Shown here: positions 26,063 through 38,209 of the stretch, piece after piece
Layout of the letters: each line of letters starts with the position of its first letter
How positions within the stretch are numbered: position 1 is the stretch's first letter
Source of the DNA: Galbula dea
Lineage: Eukaryota > Chordata > Aves > Piciformes > Galbulidae
Direction of reading: 5' to 3'
DNA: 64,000 bases
NCBI GenBank assembly: GCA_013399015.1
Contig: VWZX01009108.1
Coordinates: 984,822-1,048,821 of the forward strand
Notes under the pieces: generated by a model
Database searches by the model: none
The model's input: the letters and a program-made list of their open reading frames with translations, nothing else
What the model was told of the DNA's origin: nothing
Program-made: the position numbers and the translations under genes

Positions 26063-27751
26063 ACATCTTCAACTATAAATCTTGCAGAACTGTGCAGCCC
26101 TTTCTCCATAAGACATCTGACAGTAAAGGATACAGAGCTTCCCACCACCTTACCCAACACAACTGAAACATCAACATGCAGGAAGCTATCTTGCTTACCC
26201 TCAGCTCCACCATGAAAATCTTCCTTGCTTTTTTAATCCCAGTTTCTCATGCTGCAGAACTCAAGTTCCTCATCACATGCAGAGTTCCCAACTCCTGGAA
26301 AACCAGGTCCACTGTTCAGATCCAGCAGATTTCAGCATCACTCTCTTAACAATTTACCCTTCATAAATGGTGAGTTCAAAGAATTAAAACAAAACTCAGA
26401 GAGTGTGCAAAAGACAAACATGAACATAGCAAGATACAGCCCAGCTGGTGTGAAAATTACTCAAAGGATGCAAATTGCAATTTATTTATTTTAAAGGTAG
26501 TTTTGCTAGCTTTGCAGCAGCAGCACTGATGAAACCATTTCAAGTCCATAGTGCATATAGTCATGAGCTCACAGGGAGAAAGGTATCATTTTCAGATCCC
26601 ACTCTGCCACAGCACATGCCCAGTGTGGGCTTTGTGCTCCCTCAAAGGAAGCCTTCACCCCTGGGAATGACACTGCCTAAAGCAGCTCACAATACTGCAG
26701 CTGGCCTTAGGAGGTACTAACATTACAGCACCCAAAACAAACTCATTTCAAGGAGTGTTTAAATTCAAGCAGCATGGCAGTTGGTATTTGGCCTCTGCCA
26801 TGCTCCTGAATGACTGTTTACATTCTCTTAATTATTGGTACCAGTGCAGCATCTAAACAAAGTATGTAGTGTTTCTGCTGAGCCTGTCCTCTTCCAGAGG
26901 GGCACTGGGTGCAAAAAATACTGAAAACAGAAACCCAAGAGCAACTACACTGATTGCCACTGATCAAGGCCATTTTAAGGAAAAATGGGGTCTTGAAAAC
27001 CCAACCTGTAAGGCAGTGTCTTTGTTATTAAAAAGGGGCTGAAGCAGCTGCATGTTGAATAGTTTATTTTAGGTCTTCTTCAGGCCTGGACAGATGACTT
27101 GGTCTCCCTGGAAGAGGGCTAACAGACAGCCCTACCATTTAAAAACTGTTTCTGCGTGATTCTCTTTGTTTTCAGAAGAGGACTGCTCTTCTTTAAATAG
27201 CTTTTTGAAAGTGTACATAGCAGCAGGATGGTACAAAGATGGGCATTTTTTTTTCACAGTACACACAGGTTAGTATTGCCACTGAAAATATGCCTTAAAT
27301 AACTGCCTTTAGAAACAGCATTTGGTCTGTATTCTTAATCAGCTTGGAATGTTCATAAACCTTTGTAAATCCAATCTCCAGCTTTCAAATAGAAAACTGG
27401 AAGGTGTTAACTCTGATTCCAGAATTGGAATTACAGCAGATCTCACATTCTCTCACTGCTGGTGCTTTGCCAGGCAGGTGCATGCTGCTTTATATACAGA
27501 AAAAAAATCCCACAAAAGCAAACATGTTTTGTATTAAATATACATAAATAGCAGGACTGCAGACTGGAGAGCCATGCTTGCATTAATACTGAGTCTGTGC
27601 TGGCACAGTCCATATCCTTCCCCAAACATGGGGACAGATGAGTCCTTCCAAGTCTGTCCCATCATGTAGCTGAGGTTTAGCAGGATCCATCCCAAACCCA
27701 GCACCTGCTGCAGGCAGAGGGATGGCAGCCAGCACACAGAGGACCAGGGGT
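26062..27751 (-). other. TMEM120B: Convergent gap between RHOF and TMEM120B; TMEM120B 3' UTR
   Basis: The two genes face each other here. On the minus strand, AATAAA signals read at 27063-27068 and, as a double AATAAATAAA, at 26481-26490. Either could end TMEM120B, giving a 3' UTR of about 0.7 or 1.3 kb. I see no exon or repeat of note in the stretch. If the distal signal is used, the two transcripts end only about 0.4 kb apart. Confidence 0.4.
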
Positions 27752-30700
27752 TCACAGCTTCTTCATTTTGTCTTTGTTTTTCTGGAATTTAGTGTGCACC
27801 ACTTTGAGAGTAGTGAGGAAGTTCCCAAGGAAGAGCAGCAAAAATGTGAAAGCCAACACAAAAACCTGAGAGAGAAGGGAGGGAAAAAAAAGTGAGAGCT
27901 GAGAGTACTTCTTTGGCCACATTTAAGTGAGCTCTGAGGAGACTTGGTTAGCAAGTCAAGAGATCAGTTAGCACAGAAACACTCTAGCCAAATCCACATC
28001 CACACATCCAGCTGTGTGGGTTAACAGGACTGTATTTTTATCACGATCATTTAAGTGGCATTTGTTACTTTTTAATACTACCACATGAATTATATTCCAC
28101 ACTGCTGGACTCTACCAGACAGTCACAGCAAACCCTCAAGTCCAGTCTCATGGATTGTTATGCTACAAGCAAGTTTAAACAGCAGTGGCACAGGCATGGG
28201 GCAGAAACACTGGAGAAAGGTGTGTTCCTTCTGAACAAAGTGAGCACATGAAGTTAACAGCAAGATTCAACCAAAATAAAGGCCATCAAATGATCTGCAC
28301 CACTACATGTGTGATTTGGTCCAATCTGGATCAACAGGAGTCATTCTAGAGCTGGAAAATGGACAGACATGTTTGAGGGCTGACAGCCACTGAGAAAACT
28401 AGTAGAAGGATCCCTAAAAGTGGGGCAGTAAAGTGGATAATGCTTTTAAAGTGATTCCCTGCTATCATTTGGTTTTGTCATCCTATTTTTTGTATGTGTA
28501 ACCAATGGATCAGCTATAAAGGAGCACCAGCAACTCAGCAGCCATTGTTTTTACATGCCTGTATCCACAAACAAGACTGTAAGATTTAGTCCCATGTATT
28601 TTCTTCCCCTGACACATTCTGCCTTTCAGTCTGTGCACTCACCCCTGGGTAAAAGTTTCCCTACACTAACACTTATTTTGATTTCTCTTGTATAGTTTCT
28701 GTGCCACATCATCCTGAAATACTTAGACCAGGGGTCAGCTACCCAAATATCTTTAAGGATGCAATTAAAACACCTCCTCTCCTCCTGCTCTGTGCTTTTT
28801 CTGAGCAGAACCAACACCCACCTGCCATTCTTTACACTCCTTATGCCTCGACAGTCCAAAAAGCGTGACTGCATTATATAGCTGCCAGAACTACAATGGG
28901 AAACAAGAAAAAGCCAGTTCATTACTAGCAAAAAAAGAACCTTAAAAACAGTTGCCACAGGTGCATGTGATCTAAAGCACTTTTTTATGGTGCTGCAGCC
29001 TCGGTGGCAGACCCTCCTAGGCTCTGTGGGGAAGGGAGGGACAGGATCACCCAACTTACATGCCCGAAGAACAAGAAGGGAAGAAGAAATGTCAAGCCTC
29101 GCCACATCCAGGACTGAAATCCTTCTGGAAAAGGTTAACAGAAGAGGCAGAGAGTGAGCACAGAAAGTTAGGACCAGAGCTGCAGCCCTCCCCATCCAGA
29201 CCACCCCATAAGGGCAATTCCTGTCCTGCTCAATAACCAACCAGTTTAAAATATCACAGAATCACAGAATGCCTTGGGTTGGAAAGAACCTTTAAAGATA
29301 TCTAGTCCAACCTCCCTGCAGTCAGCAGGAACAGCTGCAACTAGATCAGGTTGCTCAGAGCCCCAGACAACCTGACCTGGAATGGTTCCAGGGATGGAGC
29401 ATCTACCACCTCTCTTGGCAACCTGGGCCAATGTAAACTGTTTTTTCCTTCTATCTAGTCCAAATCTCCCTCTTTTAGTTCTAAACCATCACCCCTTGTC
29501 TTGTCACAACAGGTCCTGCTAGATGGGGATGACCAAAACTTCCATCTTGACCCAAGAGCTGACAGAGATGAGTCTTTACCCACAGGACCTAAGGAGGGGG
29601 ATAAAAGCCTTGCTCACCATCTTGCCTTAGGACACAGGCAGCAGAGCAGGGAGGTGGCTGCTCTGCAAAGCTCACTTTCAGAAGGGCACACAGCTTTCTT
29701 CTCTCCTTACTGCTGCATCTAAAACCTCTGCAAAACCTTTGCAAACCAAGTACTGGAAGAAACCTCACCTACTGTAAGGTCCAAATGGTTTCTCTCCCCC
29801 AAAGCACGGAGTCTATAAAGGCAGCCCCTTTGATAATAATACTGAAGGAACTGAACACAACCTAGAGAAGGAGAGAAAACATCATTGCATTGGCTGCTCC
29901 AAAGTGTGATAGATGTATCAAACTGGTTTAATAATGTCTAATTATTAAATGTCACATTTAATTATTGTTTATACTTCCACATTGCATATTTGTATGCTGC
30001 CTTTATGCTCCTACAGTTCAGTACTCCAGTATTTCTTTATATATTAAAAGAAAGCAGAAGTGCTTTAAGCACATAAGATCCAAGATGATTTTTATCCCAT
30101 GAATTAATTAAGTTAATTAAATTCTACTCACTCTGAAATATTGAGAATGCTAAAAACTGACTGCGAAACATTTGATACATGAGTCCATCTGGCCTGAAAG
30201 CAAAGCAGAAAGGAGGTCTGTTTATTTGATCACAGTCATCCCATGCCATGCCCTTCCCCACCAAGGCAGATCCCATTAGCAAATGAAGCAAGCAGCTGGT
30301 ACCCAGCCTGCTCCACCCTCTTGGGAGCCTAGAGAGGGTGACACAGCCACACATCACAACTCCGGCCTGTAGGAAACACTCTCACTGATTAGGTTTCTCC
30401 TATTAAAAACCCCTCTGGTGGTGTGCTCCTTATCCCAAGGGTAGTTCAGGATAGACAGAGGACAGGAGACTTGCTGTTCCAGCCACTACATCATCCCCCT
30501 ACAGATACAGGAGCAGAAATATTTTTTATTTTAAAACTAATTTTAATTATTAATGAATCAGGTCATGCCAAAGCTGAGGCAGGCTGCACAGGGGCCAAAC
30601 AGTGGGTGTACGTCTGATCCAACACCACCACCCATGGCAAGATAACTTGCAATTTTTGCTTTATCCTCAGTTTGTAACCTGGGTTCAGTAAAGGCACTGA

Positions 30701-33700
30701 ACAGGTCCATTTTGTGGTGTCCTCCCTCTAAAGCAAAGTGCTGCTGCTGTTCAGTTGCACAGAGACAGAAATCAGGCTTGCAGAGATTTTGCTACCCTCA
30801 GCTCAACTACAGCTTAAGGTTTGGGTTTCCTTCTTCCTTTTTCTTTAAGTCAGCAATGCAAATACAAACTTGTGTTGTATTTATCACCAAAAACATCTGT
30901 ACTATCGGACAAATACTAAGTTTCATGCTTCACCATGTGCCCTGGGACCACAGCTTCATGGTCAAGCTGGATTTAAATGCTCAGCTGATGCAAACACTTC
31001 AAAACTTGCTTGCACCTTGAGCAGCCTAGAGCAGACTCACCACGTTAACATTACTCCAGACAGGAATGTGGAGACATAGTGATGAGACACCCACCAGCCT
31101 TTGATCCTGAATTGAAAGAATGTGGCTGTTAGACAAGAAATTTGGATTTTAGCATTACAAGTCTGGCTTTAAAGACAAAAAAATTATCCTGACTTGGGGG
31201 AGGAAGAATAGGGAACAAAATAGATGCCCAACTCGAGCAGAAGGGCTCCTGTGGAACACTGCCCTGGCAACATGGCTCAGATGGGGGCACAAATCCACAG
31301 CTGCTGGAGGGAGGCTCAGCACCAGGGCAGACCTCTTGTGCTCCCATGAGCTCTCCAGCACAGTGAGAAGCAGCAGTCCCTGCAGCACGAGGTACTGCAG
31401 TGACTAATGATGCACAAGTTTCAGCCCACACACCCTTTCTTTTTTCCATGCCCTGCAAATCAGGGATGCTTCCCAGTCCTTCCTAGGAGGTGGCTGTTTC
31501 TGTCAGGCACAAATGCTGCAGAAAGCTCAGAGAATTACAATAAAGTGAGCAAAAACTGTAGCAAGGCAGAATCGGGAAGTGAAAAGCTGCACCAAGGATG
31601 GTGCTGCTTTGGAAACTAAGCCAACAGGATAGGTTAATTTGGGGCATTTCCAACCAGAGCTGTGTGGCCTCTAACACAAAACAGCACCCACATTGCTGGG
31701 ACCAACTGCTGGGGATGCAGGGAGCCCAGGCTCTGAGGTTTCTCTGCTGGCCTCAGGCAATCAAATATACATCCCCATGCTTTGCCTTCTTCCTCTTCAT
31801 CTCCAGCCCTCTCTGGAAAGTATGCCAAAAGAAGAGATAGTGATGCTTGCAGAAGAGACTGCTTCATCCCTGCTGCACCTTCTCCTCCCTCCCCAAAACT
31901 CACGTGGCCACATCTACCCTTGGAAGTAATCAGGGAGAGGGATGGAGATAACAGACCCTGCAGAGAGGCATCAACATCTCAGATTTGCTGGGCTTCAGTA
32001 CCCTTTTGTTGCTTGTTTTTCTTTTAAGGACATTTCATGCTTTAAATAGCTTTGCAAGTGGCCCAGTACCTTGATCCATTGCTAATGAGAATGCTCTCCC
32101 GTATGGTCAGCGTGCAGTAATACCACACCAACAGGAAGTTAAACACTTCATCTGTCACCCTGGGAAACACAGGAAAAAAAATCCTCTTCATTAGACAAGA
32201 CAAAACCATAAAATCCCTATTTTTCCTCCCTCCTCTTGGCCATATGAAAATCTGCCCAAGTGAGGCCACAGACACCAAACCCCAGCCCTGAGCATCTCTT
32301 GTCCAGCTGCAGAACTGCACACATCAGCAGCACCACATCAGCAGCACCACCAGGCTCAGAGTCCTTTCTTCTGGGAAGTGCCCCATGATATAACACTGCA
32401 GATTTGGAGCTGATAAGCAGGTATGCAAAGATGACATTAATTCCTTCTGAAGGAGAGAAAGCACCATGGAAGCAGCAGATGATCCAATTTAGAGATGCAT
32501 TTCCAGGCTAATTCAGTGAGGAGATTCCATGAGATCTATATAAATCCAATCAACTCTAAGAGCAGAAGAGCATTATGTCTAGGGGGAAAAACAAACAACT
32601 TTATTTTGCCCTTTGTAAACCCCTGAAGGTCCAAGGGGATTTGGGGCAGCCTCTATCTATGGCAGCATCACCATAGGATCCTGCTGGTCCTCCTGGTCTT
32701 GGCATTTCATACAAATCCTCTCTCCTTGCATTTGCATCCCCAAAGCTGCAGCACTGTGCTGGTTCTTGCCTGAGACAACCTGTGAGCAAAGCCAATTGCT
32801 AATTCCTAAGCACAGCATGATGCCAGAAAAATGACAGATCAGGAATCACAATGTTGGACCTCTCTTAAGTCACAAGAGCCTCCAAAAACAGTTAAAGAAG
32901 GAAAAGCAAGTAGCTAAAATACAGGTCCTGCTGGTGCTGAAGAAGTGCAAAAACTGTCCTGAGCTCAATCTCATCACCCTTAACAGAAAGGAACAGTTAG
33001 CTCAAACCTAACATGTTTTTATTCAAAACACTTGATTAGAAGTCAAAATTCAGGCTTACCTGTAGTGGAGAATAAACCTGCAGGTGACAGCCCCAAGTAA
33101 CAGGATTATTGTCAGATAAAGTTTGAACTTCTCATACTCATCCTTGTAGGCAAACCTGGAAGAGAACAGCTGCTGTTTATGGACATAAATGGATGTTTCA
33201 TGGAAATGTGGCTTCACTTTTTTCAAACCAGACACAAACCCATGAGCCAAGCCCAGAGACATGAGGTTTTGCTTGAAACATTTAGAAAACCAGGGAACAG
33301 CAGTGAAAGGCAGTGCTCTGCCTGCAGGGTCCTTCTGGGCTGCACAGCCGTTATACTGCAAGACAACTGAACGGCTTAAGCCTCTAAGAGCTGGTTTCTG
33401 GGCTGGCATGATAAGATTTAAAAATAAAATAATCTCCATTTTCTGGAGCACTGTATGCCTAGGAGTCACAATACCATTTCTGACTGCAAAACCACCCTCA
33501 CAATTAAGGCAACAGGCTTAGCTTATAAGCAAATGATGGACAGAATCCATCAGAGTTCATGAAGCATTAGCTTGGTCTCATGTCATGGTCTGTATTCCTC
33601 TACCTCCACATTTCATCTTTTATCAGACCTAAGAGAAACCCATTCCTGTCTCTGGACTTTAGTCCACATCCATGGCTGGCCCCAGAGAAACCCAAATTCA

Positions 33701-33969
33701 CATGCACAGTAACAGAATCACAGAATATTAGGGGTTGGAAGGGACCTCTGGAGATCATCTACCCCCACAGAAACCCTCACTTACTTTGCTTGGTTACTCA
33801 GAAGAGTTACATTCACATTTCCCAGCACCAGATTTAAGTAGAGGCTGGAAGACAAAAGTGGATCCACATAAGTTGTTTTATTTGAACACTGTAGGATGAC
33901 ACAGACTAGAGCTGAAGAGACCAGAGTATCTGCCAAAGCCACAATTGCTGTTTTAATTAAGGTAAACTG

Positions 33970-34015
<46 letters not shown>

Positions 34016-36900
34016 ACAGAAGAGGATTTAAACATGGAAAGAAAAGACTGATCAGCATTTCCAAGAAGTTAGGGAAGGTTTCTTTTCCTGGTCCCTTTTC
34101 TCTCACCAGTGGAGAGTTACTTTTATTTGAACAAAAGAACCTGCACTGCCCACACATTACATACGCTTCCAGCTAATGAACTCTGTACAAGTGACATAGC
34201 AGCTCAACAGGAGATTTATGACTAATCCAGTTTTACATGTATTCCTTCAACATGTACATCATCCTTTGGGAACACCACCACTGTGAACACTACAAAAAAT
34301 CAGCTTTCCTGGAGTGCATATCTCCCTGGCAAAGCACATACCCGTTCTTCTTGGGCAAATAGGCTTCCATGTCAAAGAAGGCATTTTGCCTCTCTTTGAT
34401 CTGGGTGCTGATCTCCTGAATAAGAGCAAACTCTTCAGGACTGGCTCTGGGCTTGCACCTGCAGGAACACAGAAACAAGATAGTCCTGGTCATGTTTTTT
34501 ACCTCCTTTTTAGTTAAAGGAGAAAACAATGTGGTCATTGGTCAACTGTTGTGAGTTGATGCCATTGGGCACTTCGCTCCTGGATTTCTGCAGCACCCTT
34601 TGACTTACCATTTTATTTCACTGCCTGGTTTATGCCTTTGTAGGTTATTTCAACCAGCTGGTTCATACATGAGTTCAGTGACAGGATCCTGTACTTCTTC
34701 CCTGTCAGAGCACTTAAGGAATATTGTACTTTCTTGCAGGAGCTCCTTTCAGTTTGAGAACTTTGCATGTGGTTCCAAGCACTGTCTTGGAGCGGCTGCA
34801 GCTCTCCAGGCATGAAGGATTTCACGTAACAAAGCACACAGCTGACAATTTACTGACAAACTGCAGGTTTACCAATCAATGTAACCCAGAGCACAGCAGC
34901 ATGAGCAACCTCTGGAGCCAGAGGTGGTGTGTGTTCAGACCTGCACACAAGGAATTTGGCCCATGGCTCCCAGGGATCAGCTGTGGAGCCAGAGACAGTT
35001 CCCACCCAAAAATCCACCCGGGAATGACTTACACCTTCGGGTTCAAGGACTGATGCTGCTCTCCCAGTAGAGCTTATGCTGGGACCAGCACAATCAGCAA
35101 AAACCAGCATGGATGTCAGCATAGCTTACACTTTGCTCACCTAGCAAACCCAAAACTGCAGGATGCAAACCCTCACAGGCTCCTTCAAAGATCTGTTTTA
35201 AATAAAGGACTCCATTTCTCATGGGGTTACAAAAATTTTACCTGGCTGTGACAGACGGAGGTGATTCAAGAATAGTATGGAGCAAATTACCATATGGAAA
35301 TGCATATTAGAACTTAAAAATCCAAACATTTCAGCCCTTTGGGAAGGAGAAACATCCCCTTCCTCCCTCCTCCACCCCCCAGGTCTCCAGTTACCGTTGC
35401 AGGCTGTGCTTCAGATCCCTTAGTGTCTTCTTCTGCCGGTGTATGGAGCTGCTGCAGGCTGTCTGCAAGCTGGTGACTTCTTCCAGTTTCTGCCTGTAAA
35501 CTTTGTGTGTTTCCTGCAGCAGAAGAGGAGATGGTTGGTGGGAAGAACCCTTCTAGCTTACACGTTAGGTTTGTCCTTGCCTCTCAAGGAAGCAAGAAAA
35601 ACCCCCAGCAGCCAACAATCACCCCCACAAACAACCAAGGAGGGAGCGATGTCAAACCAGCATGGATCAAATGTGGCTAAAATGGATCTCCATAATCAAA
35701 CTACCCATGTCCAGACTCCACAGCTCTCATCATTTCATGATTGGCTTGGCTTTGCTTAGCACAGGCAGGACTTCAGGGCTCCCTGGATTGCTTCTCTAGA
35801 CATTGTAAAACCCCCAAGAGGCTAAAAGCCATGCAGAGGAGAACAGCCAGTCCTGCTTCAAGACTGGCTTGAAGATTTAAGGCATGTGTCTAGGCACAGC
35901 ACTGAGGACATATGGGAAAGGATTCTGGAGGTTAAGAGTGTTTTTCAGAAGCAGCTCTCAGCCCTTGTTCCAAGGTCTTTCTGTCCCTCAATGCACTTTT
36001 GTGAGATGGAAAAACAGCACTTGGACCCCACATATCCCACTGCAAGGATTACAGTCCAGCCAAGGGATGCTCACAGCACAGGCGTTACCTGTGTTGCTCC
36101 TTGCACCATTCTGTGGGTGCACAAAAAACACCAGGTCTCTCTTTTCCACCCTTGCTTCCCATCCCCTTTGGTCTCTCATCAGACATACCCACGACATGGC
36201 CACGGTTAGCGCCGGGATGTTGTACCCAGAATATGGCCATGCTCTGGATGTCACATCCAGGACATGGACGTTGTTTGCTCTGGATGTTGAACCCAGGACG
36301 TGGCGATGGCTTGCTCCGGGATGTCCCACACACACACAACACCTGCCTGAGGGTACCGGACCCCAGCAGTGTTTTTAGGGTGCCGTGGGCGGACACACAT
36401 CCACGCTGAGCTGTGCATCGCGCACGCACCGAGGGCCTGCAGCCAAGGACGGAGCACGCGTGGCCCTGCCGGACCTGGGGCTCTGCCGGCGGCGGCGAGG
36501 AGAGGGGCTGAGCCTCTCCGGATCCCCGCTGGGGCTGCCTCACGGCGGGTACCTGCCGGGGAAGGGCTCAGCGTTGGGTGCGCACCCCTCGCCGCCGGTC
36601 CCGGTCCCGGTCCCGCAAGGCCTGCGGCACACCGGGAAGGGCGCGGAGTGGGAGCGCCGGTGGCGAGCCCGGCACTGTCCCCCGCCTCACACGATGCAAA
36701 GCCAAGCCCGGAGAAGGCCGCGCGGGGCGATAAAAGGAAGCGGCGGACATGCAGCCGGTGAAACCACCGTGATGCCGTGCAGCGACGCGATGCCCCGCAC
36801 CGGTACCGAGCTCTCCCCGCTGCCGCCTCACCTGGAGCTGCCGGAACTCCTCCTCCAGCTCCCGCCACTCGCCCCAGCACCGCTCCAGCTGCACCCTCAT
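27752..36900 (-). CDS. TMEM120B: Transmembrane protein 120B, complete, 12 exons
   Basis: Coding exons in transcript order are 36900-36832, 35513-35395, 34458-34342, 33844-33785, 33155-33060, 32159-32070, 31106-31041, 30193-30132, 29861-29769, 29124-29060, 28890-28822 and 27865-27752. All introns are GT-AG and frame-consistent; 1020 bases give 339 residues, the same length as I recall for human TMEM120B. Residues 1-85 form a charged coiled coil starting MRVQLERCWGEW. The conserved FFDMEAYLPKKNGLYLNLVL follows at about 91-110. About six membrane segments follow, starting near 134 (LYLTIILLLGAV), with WWVSHHYVSTF at 188-198 and the last helix at about 303-322, then a lysine-rich tail. The family sits in the ER and inner nuclear membrane, affects fat-cell differentiation, and its paralogue TMEM120A binds coenzyme A in an ELOVL-like fold (family knowledge). 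Enzymatic activity is unproven. I call TMEM120B rather than TMEM120A from sequence match plus gene order. Confidence 0.95.
29255..29560 (-). mobile_element. CR1 LINE 3' fragment in TMEM120B intron 9
   Basis: It starts with TCACAGAATCACAGAATG and follows the same path as the 16.04 kb copy, including CTAGATCAGGTTGCTCAGAG and CCTTGTCTTGTCACAACAGG. It lies between exons 9 and 10 of TMEM120B, in the same orientation as the gene. Confidence 0.92.
33712..33772 (-). mobile_element. Short CR1 3' tail beside TMEM120B exon 4 donor
   Basis: The motif CAGAATCACAGAATATTAGG then GGTTGGAAGGGACCTCTGG and AGATCATCTA is the reverse of the CR1 3' end. Only about 60 bases survive. Its nearest end lies about 12 bases inside intron 4 from the exon 4 splice donor at 33784-33783. 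Confidence 0.85.
33973..34013. repeat. (AG)n microsatellite, about 20 units, TMEM120B intron 3
   Basis: An uninterrupted AG run of about 41 bases. On the TMEM120B transcript strand it reads as (CT)n, a long polypyrimidine tract about 130 bases upstream of the exon 4 acceptor. Confidence 0.97.
36188..36330. repeat. Minisatellite, about four diverged 36-37-bp units, TMEM120B intron 1
   Basis: Four successive units begin CCCACGACATGG (36188), CCCAGAATATGG, TCCAGGACATGG and CCCAGGACGTGG (36292). Each runs into a GCTCTGGATGT-like or GCCGGGATGT-like end. Unit length is about 36-37 bases except the second, which is about 31. It sits in intron 1, about 0.5 kb downstream of exon 1 in the direction of transcription. 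Confidence 0.8.
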
Positions 36901-37350
36901 GGCGCGGGGAGGAGAGCTGAGGGGTGGCACGAGGGGTTGCACGAGCTCTGCCGGCGGCGGCGGCGGCGGCGGCGCGAGCCCGCACCCCGGGCCCGGGGGC
37001 CACGTGCGCCCCTGACGTCATCGCGCGGGGCTGAGCGCGGCGCTGTAGTGGCGCGAGCGCGTCCCGCCCTCCGGCTGCTCGAGGCGGGGGCTTGCTTCAG
37101 CCGGCAAGAGGTCGCTCAGCCAAGCTTCTTTGTGGTCCTGGACGCCTCGGCGGGTCGTCGCTGCGCTTTTCCCGGGGCATTTTGTGGTGTGGCGGAGGTT
37201 GAAGCCCTCTGTGGGGCTAGGACGGGGAAGGTAAAATCCGAAAACTCGCCGTGTGGCATGGGCGGAACCGCCGTGTCGCGCGTATGGTCCCCCCAGAGGG
37301 ACCCGCTCCCTGAGGTGAGCGTACCTGGGCTGAGGAGGCCCAGCCCTACA
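36390..37350 (-). promoter_or_regulatory. TMEM120B: TMEM120B CpG island promoter
   Basis: About 1 kb of GC-rich, CpG-dense sequence spans the first coding exon and its upstream side. A perfect E-box CACGTG (37001-37006) and a perfect palindromic CRE TGACGTCA (37013-37020) stand six bases apart, about 101-120 bases upstream of the ATG at 36900. They are candidate sites for bHLH (USF/MYC/MiT-type) and CREB/ATF factors by consensus alone. A (CGG) run of about seven units lies at 36952-36973 in the probable 5' UTR and reads as CCG on the transcript strand. No TATA box is seen. Confidence 0.75.
36592..36616. repeat. GGTCCC hexamer run in CpG-rich intron 1
   Basis: Three to four GGTCCC hexamers in the CpG-rich first part of TMEM120B intron 1. 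Small and without evident function. Confidence 0.75.
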
Positions 37351-37387
37351 ACTGCCTGAGGACGAGGCACAGCGGGCGCTGATATCA

Positions 37388-37945
37388 GAACGAATCGTAG
37401 AATCATTAAGGTTGGAAAAGACCTCTGAGATCGTGGGGAGTCCAACGGTTAGCAAGGCCAAGTCACCACTAAACCTTGGCTCTAAGTGCCACGTTTACAC
37501 GGTTTTTAAACACCTCCAAGGACAGTGATTTCGCCACTTCCCTGGGCAACCTCTGCCAATGCCTGATAACCCTCATGGTGAAGACATTTTTCCTATAATC
37601 TAACTGGAACCTCCTCTAGCACAACTTCAAACTATTTCCTCTAATCCTGTCTCTTGCTACCTGGGAGAAGAGACCAACCCCCACCTGGTTCCAACCTCCT
37701 TTCAGGGAGCTGTAGAGAGTGAGGAGGTCTCCCCTGAGCCTCCTCTTCTCCAAACTAACCAACCCCAGTTCCCTCAGCTGCTCCTCACAACACTTGTGCT
37801 CTAGACCCTTCACCAGCTTCCTTGCCCTTTGGACATGCTCCAGCACTTCAATGTCCTTGGAGTGAGAGGCCCAAAACTGGACCCAGTATTCAAGGTGCAG
37901 CCTCACCAGTGCCAGGTACAGGTGGATAAAAGAAAATAATGAGGC
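37388..37945 (-). mobile_element. CR1 LINE 3' part with remnant of ORF2 C terminus
   Basis: It reads in reverse from GAATCGTAGAATCATTAAGG. On the minus strand it keeps an open stretch with the end-of-ORF2 signature LEYWVQFWASHSKDIEVLEH and LRELGLVSLEKRRLRGDLLT. This corresponds to the last portion of the CR1 reverse transcriptase protein. The frame then breaks before the 3' UTR, so the copy is dead. It lies about 0.5 kb upstream of TMEM120B. Confidence 0.92.
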
Positions 37946-37946
37946 C

Positions 37947-37974
37947 AATTATTATTACTACTACTACTACTTAC
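37947..37974. repeat. ATT/ACT trinucleotide run
   Basis: About three ATT and five ACT units directly behind the 5' truncation point of the neighbouring CR1 copy. Confidence 0.7.
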
Positions 37975-38209
37975 TTGGAATAGCAAACTGGGAGCTGGGC
38001 CTGGTGGCCCGTGGGCTGCACAAGTGCAATGGCACATGGCCATATGCCAAACAGCTCGTGAGGAGAGCAGCACACAGGGCAGGGTGTGATGTGCAGGAGA
38101 GATAAAGGCTGTAAATGTCGGTACTGCACTTCTTGGAATGTGGGATTGTTGTGAAAGGGTACAAATAGACGAAGTGGAAGAAAAAGAATGGGAAATGAAG
38201 CTGTACACA

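Noticed and set aside
28626..29240. 204-codon minus-strand open frame
   Set aside because: It runs through TMEM120B exons 10 and 11 and intron in the wrong frame; the spliced exons explain the sequence.
36385..37359. 324-codon plus-strand open frame over the TMEM120B CpG island
   Set aside because: Stop-poor because of GC content and antisense to TMEM120B exon 1; proline/alanine/arginine-rich translation without motifs.
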